A stretch of 64,000 nt of DNA, taken from contig DATHYT010000098.1 of the NCBI GenBank assembly GCA_035459025.1, positions 1 to 64,000 of the forward strand. Reading direction: 5' to 3'. How positions within the stretch are numbered: the first letter of the stretch is position 1; every line of letters begins with the position of its first letter. This document shows, in pieces, positions 59,151 through 64,000 of this stretch. Below the pieces are notes generated by a model, which was not told the origin of the DNA, did no database searches, and worked only from the letters and a program-made list of their open reading frames with translations. A program made the translations under genes and the position numbers. The stretch is from JAABQT01 sp035459025 (GTDB lineage Bacteria > Pseudomonadota > Gammaproteobacteria > Burkholderiales > SG8-39).

Positions 59151-59692
59151 TGCGCCGCCTGCTCCTGGAAGCTCTTGATGCCGATCACGCGCTGGGATAT
59201 GAGCACCGCGGCCGCGCAATAGCCGCCGAAAGCGAGCCGTGCGCCCGCATCGACGTGCGTGGCGACCTCGGCCGCCGTATTCGCCTGCTGCACGACGACG
59301 CCCATCGCCCCCAGCACCGCCGCGGTCGCCTGCCCCATCGGCACTTGCCAGGGGTTGAACTCGCCATACTCGCCGCGCATGGTCACGACGAGCAGCAGCG
59401 GGACGCGGCACTCGCGCACCATGCCCAGCGCATTCACGATATTGCCGACGCCGCTCGATTGCATGAGCAGCGCAGTCTTCGCGCCGCCGAGCCATGCGCC
59501 GGTCGCAAGCCCGATGCCCTCTTCCTCGGTGGTGAGGACCACCGTGCGCATGCGCGCGTCGGCCTGGCACAGCTCGATCAGGCGCTTGTGGCCCGCGTCG
59601 GGCACAAAGCCGACCACGCCGAAGCCCAGGCGCGCGAGCACCTCGTGCGTGGCGGAGGACCAATCGATGCTGGCGGCGAGTGGGGCGTTCAA
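59147..59692 (-). CDS. Pyrimidine-binding subunit of a sulfopyruvate/phosphonopyruvate decarboxylase-like enzyme (ComD-like)
   Basis: A 181-residue protein, about the size of archaeal ComD (roughly 170 aa). It carries the catalytic-Glu region LTTEEEGIGLATGAWLGG and MQSSGVGNIVNALGM of ThDP PYR domains. It should form an alpha2beta2-type active site with the ComE-like subunit. Start is a TTG at 59692, with TAGAAT eight bases upstream. A ComB-like gene lies 53 kb away. No sulfolactate dehydrogenase gene was seen in the window. Confidence 0.82.
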   Translation of the reverse strand: MNAPLAASIDWSSATHEVLARLGFGVVGFVPDAGHKRLIELCQADARMRTVVLTTEEEGIGLATGAWLGGAKTALLMQSSGVGNIVNALGMVRECRVPLLLVVTMRGEYGEFNPWQVPMGQATAAVLGAMGVVVQQANTAAEVATHVDAGARLAFGGYCAAAVLISQRVIGIKSFQEQAAQ

Positions 59693-59700
59693 GGCGTGCG

Positions 59701-59706
59701 ATTCTA
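59701..59706 (-). promoter_or_regulatory. -10-like TAGAAT upstream of the ComD-like gene
   Basis: TAGAAT on the minus strand is followed by eight bases and then the TTG start at 59692. There is no Shine-Dalgarno. It fits the same -10-next-to-start pattern as metY and other operon heads here. No convincing -35. Confidence 0.35.
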
Positions 59707-59762
59707 AACCACCCGTACGGCGCGGTGCGGTTCGTCACGGTTTTCCTGCCGCCGCTTCTATA

Positions 59763-59969
59763 ATGTCCGCACCATCGCCCATGGCGAACGCGACCTGGCT
59801 CGAAGCGGCTCTGAACGGTGGCTGGGGACGCCGTTACCAGCTCGGCATCCCCATGTCGGTGGCCGACATCGTCGCCGCAGGCGTCGCCTGCGCGCGCGAC
59901 GCGATTCTCGCAGCGGGCCCATGCCTCGCGGCGCCGGCCGAGGCGCGCGTGGCGTCGAACGACCGTTGA
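59763..59969 (+). pseudogene. N-terminal remnant of a beta-keto acid cleavage enzyme (BKACE, DUF849)
   Basis: A 68-residue frame whose segment WLEAALNGGWGRRYQLGIPM and VADIVAAGVACAR matches the N-terminal part of BKACE/3-keto-5-aminohexanoate cleavage proteins (normally about 270-310 residues). After residue ~46 the similarity stops where AGAAIVHVHA is expected, and the metal-binding residues are absent. The rest was not found in any frame. The stop TGA overlaps the chaC TTG start. It is probably non-functional, though a translated start could couple to chaC. Confidence 0.6.
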
Positions 59970-60577
59970 CCGACCTCGCGCAATTTCGCGCCGTGCTGCC
60001 GCGCGGCGACCTGTGGGTGTTCGGCTACGGCTCGCTGATGTGGTCGCCGGGGTTCCCCTTCGCCGAGCGCTCCGTGGGGCTGCTGCGCGGCTACCATCGC
60101 GCGCTGTGCATCCTGTCGACACGCCACCGCGGCACGCATCGCCGCCCGGGGCTGGTCATGGGACTGTGCCGCGGCGGTTCCTGCTGGGGCATCGCGTTCC
60201 GCGTTCCCGCGGCGCGCGTGCCCGCCGCGCTGAGGAAGCTTTGGAACCGCGAGATGCCGCGCCGCGTGTACCAGGCGCGCCTCGTGCCGGTGCGCGTTGT
60301 GCGTGGCCGCAAGGTGCGTGCGCTCGCCTTCGTCGCCGATCCGTCGCATCCGCAGTTCGTGCGCGAGCTCGACCTGCATAGCCGCGCGCAGCTCGTCGCG
60401 CAGGGCGTGGGCGGGCGCGGCGCGTGCACCGAGTACGTACGCTCGACGCTCGGCCACATGGCCGAGCTCGGCGTGTCCGACCCTCACCTCGCGCGCGTGC
60501 TGGAGACCGCCGAGGCGATGCGCGCGAGGGCGTCACCGAGACGCGCGCGCTGCGTGCCGAAGTTGAGCCGGACGTAG
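59966..60577 (+). CDS. chaC: Glutathione-specific gamma-glutamylcyclotransferase (ChaC-like)
   Basis: ChaC breaks glutathione to 5-oxoproline and Cys-Gly. The binding loop is WVFGYGSLMWSPGF; later parts VMGLCRGGSCWGIAFRV and KVRALAFVADPSHPQF fit the family. The TTG at 59966 gives 203 residues and the usual N-terminus DLAQFRAVLPRGDLW; the ATG at 59921 adds 15 residues overlapping the BKACE remnant. The last 94 bases overlap the convergent aminotransferase gene, so the C-terminus may be a little long. Confidence 0.82.
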   Translation: MTDLAQFRAVLPRGDLWVFGYGSLMWSPGFPFAERSVGLLRGYHRALCILSTRHRGTHRRPGLVMGLCRGGSCWGIAFRVPAARVPAALRKLWNREMPRRVYQARLVPVRVVRGRKVRALAFVADPSHPQFVRELDLHSRAQLVAQGVGGRGACTEYVRSTLGHMAELGVSDPHLARVLETAEAMRARASPRRARCVPKLSRT

Positions 60578-61635
60578 CCTGGCGCGCCGAACTGCGCACC
60601 GGGCGAAAGCGCCACGCCGTGCGCGAGGAAGTGCGCCTGCGGGTCCGCCACGCCGAGGCCGCGTGCGTCGATCCAGGCGAGGTAGGTCGCTTCGACGTGC
60701 GCCATCGACAAGCCCGCCAACTGGGCCACGGCACGCTGCACGAGGTCGCGATTGCCGCGCAGGTACTCGAGCTGCGCGGCGAGCCAGGCGTCGCCATCGC
60801 GGTACGCGGCCAGCGCCGCCACGTAGCCGAACAGCGACGGATCGTGCACGGTGGCGTGGTGATCGGTCGAGAACGCCTGGCGCAACTCCGGGTCCTCGAC
60901 GATCGCCCAGGCGCAGCCTGCGCCCGGAAAGTTGAAGGTCTTGTTCGGCGAGGCGAGCGTCACGGTGCGGCGCGAGACTTCGGGTGCGAGCGCGGCGATG
61001 GGGATATGCGGCTTGCCCGCGTCGAGCAGCAGATCGGCGTGGATCTCGTCCGAGCAGATGGCCAGGCCGTGCCGCTCGGCAAACTGCGCCAGGCGCTCGA
61101 GCTCGGCACGGGTGAAGATGGTGCCGCCCGGGTTCTGCGGGTTGCACAGAAACAGCAGGCGCGTGTTCGGGCGCACTGCGGCAGCCAGGCGCGCCTCGTC
61201 CAGCACCCAGCGCCCGTCCTGCAGCACGAGCGGCACGTCCGCGTGCGCGCGCGGCGCGAGCTCCACGGCGCGCTTGAAATGGTGGTAGATGGGCGTCGGC
61301 ACCAGCGCGTGCTCGTCGGCGCGCAGCAGGTGGCGCGCGGCCAGGTGCAACCCCGGAACCACGCCCGGCAGGAACACGATCCAGTCGGGCTCGATGCGCC
61401 AGCCGTACAGGCGCTGCATGCGCGCGACAATCGCCTCGCGCAGCTCGGCCGGCGGCGCCGTGTAGCCGAGCACGCCGTGGCGCAGCCGCGCCGCCATCGC
61501 CTCCAGCACGCAGTCCGGAGCGCGGAAGTCGGTGTCCGCCACCCAGAGCGCGATGACGTCGCGTCCGGCGTAGCGCTCCCAGCGCGAGGACCAGGTCCCG
61601 GCGCGATCCACCACGGCATCGAAATCGAATCGCAT
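60484..61635 (-). CDS. PatB/MalY-type aminotransferase or cystathionine beta-lyase
   Basis: A 383-residue fold-type I PLP enzyme. PLP-lysine region is ASPNKTFNFPGAGCAW; other parts are ALWVADTDFRAPDCV, FLCNPQNPGGTIF and CSDEIHADLLLDAG. The family cleaves C-S bonds of cystathionine and cysteine conjugates. This would complete a glutathione-conjugate route with the GST, GGT and ChaC genes here, as an inference. The ATG at 61635 (MRFDFD) has TACAAG six bases upstream. Confidence 0.9.
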   Translation of the reverse strand: MRFDFDAVVDRAGTWSSRWERYAGRDVIALWVADTDFRAPDCVLEAMAARLRHGVLGYTAPPAELREAIVARMQRLYGWRIEPDWIVFLPGVVPGLHLAARHLLRADEHALVPTPIYHHFKRAVELAPRAHADVPLVLQDGRWVLDEARLAAAVRPNTRLLFLCNPQNPGGTIFTRAELERLAQFAERHGLAICSDEIHADLLLDAGKPHIPIAALAPEVSRRTVTLASPNKTFNFPGAGCAWAIVEDPELRQAFSTDHHATVHDPSLFGYVAALAAYRDGDAWLAAQLEYLRGNRDLVQRAVAQLAGLSMAHVEATYLAWIDARGLGVADPQAHFLAHGVALSPGAQFGAPGYVRLNFGTQRARLGDALARIASAVSSTRAR

Positions 61636-61651
61636 GCGCAGCTTGTAGCAC

Positions 61652-61681
61652 AAAAAAAAACGCCGGGCGCGTGGCCCGGCG
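61652..61681 (-). terminator. Rho-independent terminator of the TRAP transporter operon
   Basis: On the minus strand, CGCCGGGC, a 5-base loop and GCCCGGCG form a perfect 8-bp GC stem. It is followed by a run of nine T. It lies 22 bases after the DctM stop and before the aminotransferase start, so it ends the TRAP transcript. Confidence 0.9.
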
Positions 61682-61702
61682 CTGCCGTTTAGGCGCTTAC
61701 CG

Positions 61703-63250
61703 CTACTTGCCAGCCTTGGTCGCTTCGTCTTTTTCCAGGCCGTCCCTCGCGCCCTCCTCCTCCTTGTTCTTCAGCGCGTCCTCTTCGCGCATGTCCTCGA
61801 GCGCCTCGCGCAGCGCCTCGCCGTAGCCGCCCGAGGGCTGGTAGTCCTCGAGCGTGGCCGCGTCCTCCACCTCCTCGGTCTTGATGGCGCGCGACTCCGC
61901 CTGCAGCTTCTCGGGGAACCAGGTGGCGATCGCCGGGAACGCCACGATCGCGGCGATGGCGATCACCTGCAGGACCATGAACTCCATCATTCCCTTGTAG
62001 ATCGTGGCGAGCGACCAGTCCTTCACCACCTGCCTCAGGTAGTACGCCGACATCGCCACGGGGGGCGACAGGAACGCCGTCTGCAGCGTCACCGCCACCA
62101 GCGCTCCGAACCACACCATGACCATCTCGGGCGCGATGTTGAGGGACTCGGCGAGCGCCGGACGCAGCGCGTCCATCACCGGGTAGAAGATCGGCAGGAA
62201 CACCAGCACGATCGCCGGCCACTCGAACGGCCAGCCGAGCAGGAAGATCAGCACCAGCACCACCACCAGCAGCATCACCGGCGACAGCGGCAGCGCAAGC
62301 ATCGTCTCCGTGATCCAGTTCGCGGTGCCCATGCGCGCGAACACCGCGCCGAAGATGTTCGACGTCACCGCCAGAAACAGCACCATGCTGGAGGTCGCGG
62401 TGGTGTTGAGGAGCGCGCGCTTGACGCCCTGGTAGGTAAGCCGGCCGTAGGCGATCGTGAGCAGCAAGGCGCCCAGCGCGCCGATCGCGGAGGCCTCGGT
62501 GGGCGTGGCGAGACCGGCCAGGATCGAGCCGAGCGCGGCGGTGATCAGGGCGAGCAGCGGCACCACGCCGATGGCGACTTCCTTCAACATGGTCGCCATG
62601 CTGTGCACGCGCTCTTCCTTCGGCACCGGCGGCCCGAGCTTCGGATTCAGCCAGGCACGGCCCAGCAGGTAGCCGAGGTAAAGGCAGGCCAGCATGAGCC
62701 CCGGGCCGAACGCCGAGGCGTAGAGGTCGGCCACCGAGACGCCGAGCACCGGCCCCATGACGATCAGCATCACCGAGGGCGGGATCAGGATGCCGAGCGT
62801 GCCGCCGGCGGTGATCGCGCCCGCCGACAGCTTGCCGTCGTATCCGGTCTTCACCATGATCGGGCTCGCCATGATGCCGAGCACCGTCACTGCGGCGCCG
62901 ACGATGCCGGTCGCCATGGCGAACACCGCCGCCGTCAGGATGACCACCGCGAACAGCGAGCCGCGCAGCGGCGCGAGGATGTTGCGGAAGGCGACGAACA
63001 GCCGCTCCATCAGTCCCGCCTGCTCGGTCAGGAACCCCATCAGCACGAACAGCGGCACCGCGGCGAGCAGCTCCTCCTTCATCATGCCGATGGTCTGGAA
63101 ATAGGCCAGGTCGACCACCGTGTGGCCGAACCCGAGGTAGCCGAAAGTGAACGCGAGGAACAGCAGCGTGAAACTGATCGGAAAGCCGATGAAGATGACG
63201 AAGATCATCACCACCAGCATGACCATTCCGAGCAGGGCGAGGCCGGTCAT
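61703..63250 (-). CDS. TRAP transporter large permease (DctM)
   Basis: A 515-residue inner-membrane protein with about 12 hydrophobic segments, the ion-coupled channel of a TRAP uptake system. Family blocks are LVLMGFLTEQAGLMERLFVA, SPIMVKTGYDGKLSAGAITA and GTLGILIPPSVMLIVMGPVL. It is longer than common DctM (about 430 aa), mainly through an extended loop and an acidic, charged C-tail (last ~70 residues). It follows DctQ with a three-base gap. Confidence 0.95.
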   Translation of the reverse strand: MTGLALLGMVMLVVMIFVIFIGFPISFTLLFLAFTFGYLGFGHTVVDLAYFQTIGMMKEELLAAVPLFVLMGFLTEQAGLMERLFVAFRNILAPLRGSLFAVVILTAAVFAMATGIVGAAVTVLGIMASPIMVKTGYDGKLSAGAITAGGTLGILIPPSVMLIVMGPVLGVSVADLYASAFGPGLMLACLYLGYLLGRAWLNPKLGPPVPKEERVHSMATMLKEVAIGVVPLLALITAALGSILAGLATPTEASAIGALGALLLTIAYGRLTYQGVKRALLNTTATSSMVLFLAVTSNIFGAVFARMGTANWITETMLALPLSPVMLLVVVLVLIFLLGWPFEWPAIVLVFLPIFYPVMDALRPALAESLNIAPEMVMVWFGALVAVTLQTAFLSPPVAMSAYYLRQVVKDWSLATIYKGMMEFMVLQVIAIAAIVAFPAIATWFPEKLQAESRAIKTEEVEDAATLEDYQPSGGYGEALREALEDMREEDALKNKEEEGARDGLEKDEATKAGK

Positions 63251-63253
63251 GCG

Positions 63254-63805
63254 CTAGATCTCGTACTTTTCCTTGTGCTCGAGCTCTTCGCCCGTGCGCG
63301 CCGCCCACACGCTCTTGATCGTCTCCGAGACGCCCTGGATGAGGAGCAGCAGCGCGGCGAGCGGCACCATCATCTTGAACGGCCACAGCACCGGGCGCCA
63401 CGGCGTCTGCTCCGAGAGCTCGTTGATCGTGTAGGCGTACCAGCCCTCGTTCCAGCTGACGAGGAGGAACACGAAGATGCCGGGAAAGAAGAACACGATG
63501 TAGGCGATGGAGTCGATCACGCCCTTGGTGCGGATCGACCACTTCTCGAAGAAGAAGTCGGTGCGGATGTGCGCCCCCTTGTGCAGTGCGTAGGCCGCGC
63601 CCAGCATGAAGATCGTGCCGTAGAGCATGTAGGTGACGTCGAACACCCAGACCGTGGGCGCGTTGAACAGGTACCGCATCGCCACTTCGTAGCTCACGCA
63701 CAGCATCATGGGGATGTTGAGCCACGACACCAGCGTGCCTGTGGTATCGGTGAACTTGTCGATCATCCGCACGAGGCGGATATGCAGCGGGGCCTGCTCA
63801 GCCAT
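63254..63805 (-). CDS. TRAP transporter small permease (DctQ)
   Basis: A 183-residue protein with four hydrophobic segments (LVSWLNIPMMLCVSYEVAMR, YIVFFFPGIFVFLLVSW and others) and the DctQ pattern RYLFNAPTVWVFDVTYMLYG. It forms the membrane complex with DctM. The ATG at 63805 is used; a TTG two codons upstream is less likely. A strong hairpin lies between the binding-protein gene and this one. Confidence 0.93.
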   Translation of the reverse strand: MAEQAPLHIRLVRMIDKFTDTTGTLVSWLNIPMMLCVSYEVAMRYLFNAPTVWVFDVTYMLYGTIFMLGAAYALHKGAHIRTDFFFEKWSIRTKGVIDSIAYIVFFFPGIFVFLLVSWNEGWYAYTINELSEQTPWRPVLWPFKMMVPLAALLLLIQGVSETIKSVWAARTGEELEHKEKYEI

Positions 63806-63849
63806 GCTCAACCTCGACTGGCGCCGGCACTTGGTTCAAGGGACGCGGA

Positions 63850-63879
63850 AAGAAAACGGGGGCGGTGTTCCGCCCCCGT
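63850..63879 (-). terminator. Intra-operon hairpin terminator between dctP-like and dctQ genes
   Basis: On the minus strand a perfect 10-bp stem, ACGGGGGCGG with a 4-base loop and CCGCCCCCGT, is followed by TTTTCTTT. It lies after the binding-protein stop (63895) and 45 bases before the DctQ start. As a partial terminator it would let the binding protein be made in excess over the permeases. Confidence 0.8.
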
Positions 63880-63894
63880 CAAGGGCCTTTGCGG

Positions 63895-64000
63895 CTACTT
63901 CTTGCCGCCCGCGGCGCGCTCGGGCCAATAGTAGTTGGCGACGAACGAGTACGGCGGGAACATGAAGCGCTTGGCCGGGACCACCACCGACGCATAGGCG
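63895..64000 (-). CDS. TRAP transporter substrate-binding protein, C-terminal fragment
   Basis: Only the last 34 residues are in the window (VVPAKRFMFPPYSFVANYYW then PERAAGGKK and a TAG stop). This is the usual end of a DctP-type periplasmic binding protein, and it lies upstream of DctQ and DctM in the same direction. The call rests mostly on position. The substrate cannot be inferred. Confidence 0.8.
   Translation of the reverse strand, partial: AYASVVVPAKRFMFPPYSFVANYYWPERAAGGKK

Overview
The window looks like chromosomal core sequence from a very GC-rich betaproteobacterium (Burkholderiales-like, possibly an uncultured lineage). The evidence is the str operon at the left edge (tuf-fusA-rpsG-rpsL), the order fmdB/DUF502/aspS/nudB/ybhP-like/clsB, the ssb-MFS-uvrA arrangement, and a tripartite (TRAP) carboxylate transporter at the right edge. 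Coding is extremely dense: start/stop overlaps of the GTGA or ATGA type are common, and no stretch longer than about 105 bases lacks a gene. I see no tRNA or rRNA gene, IS element, integrase, phage gene or CRISPR array.

Layout. 1-3260: ribosomal str operon on the minus strand with a good sigma-70 promoter. 3252-7064: a small protein of unknown function and a stand-alone EAL protein, divergent from a hot-dog thioesterase, a MaoC protein, a ComB-like phosphatase and a MOSC protein. 7071-14665 (minus): MFS, ssb, fmdB, DUF502, aspS, a ribonuclease/barstar pair, nudB, an EEP nuclease-fold protein and clsB. 14743-19325: uvrA, an esterase and cofD (coenzyme F420 pathway). 19322-25843: GST and acetoacetyl-CoA synthetase, divergent from a 3-hydroxyisobutyrate-dehydrogenase-type enzyme and a membrane-fused spermidine synthase. 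25840-28159: an ECF sigma factor with its probable anti-sigma factor and a secreted protein, plus a YkgJ-type protein. 28163-32242: a tight four-gene operon (NIPSNAP, esterase, membrane protein, ThDP enzyme) and a CoA-binding protein. 32325-44730: an AraC regulator and a large amidoligase-type island. The island holds circularly permuted ATP-grasp, alpha-E, transglutaminase and DUF2126 proteins, present once as separate genes and once as a fused gene, with an SDR and an aldo/keto reductase between them. 44747-50061: MetY, alcohol dehydrogenase, gamma-glutamyltransferase, GST and a 3-hydroxybutyrate-dehydrogenase-like SDR as one overlapping operon. 50165-57548: a zinc-ribbon protein, a lipoprotein peptidase, a hydrolase, an MFS transporter, a CitE-like lyase, an orphan ABC binding protein, a nitroreductase and a GlcD-like flavoprotein. 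57545-61635: an exported-looking methyltransferase, a ComDE-like decarboxylase pair flanked on each side by a truncated gene, ChaC and a PatB/MalY aminotransferase. 61652-64000: a TRAP transporter.

The most notable content is the duplicated ATP-grasp/alpha-E/transglutaminase island, in which one of three transglutaminase proteins has lost its catalytic cysteine. Others are a barnase-type RNase/inhibitor pair between housekeeping genes, archaeal-type cofactor genes (cofD, comB, comDE-like), two gene remnants around the comDE-like pair, and a recurring -10-like hexamer only 6-9 bases upstream of start codons, which suggests leaderless transcripts. All functions are read from sequence motifs and family knowledge; no database search was run.
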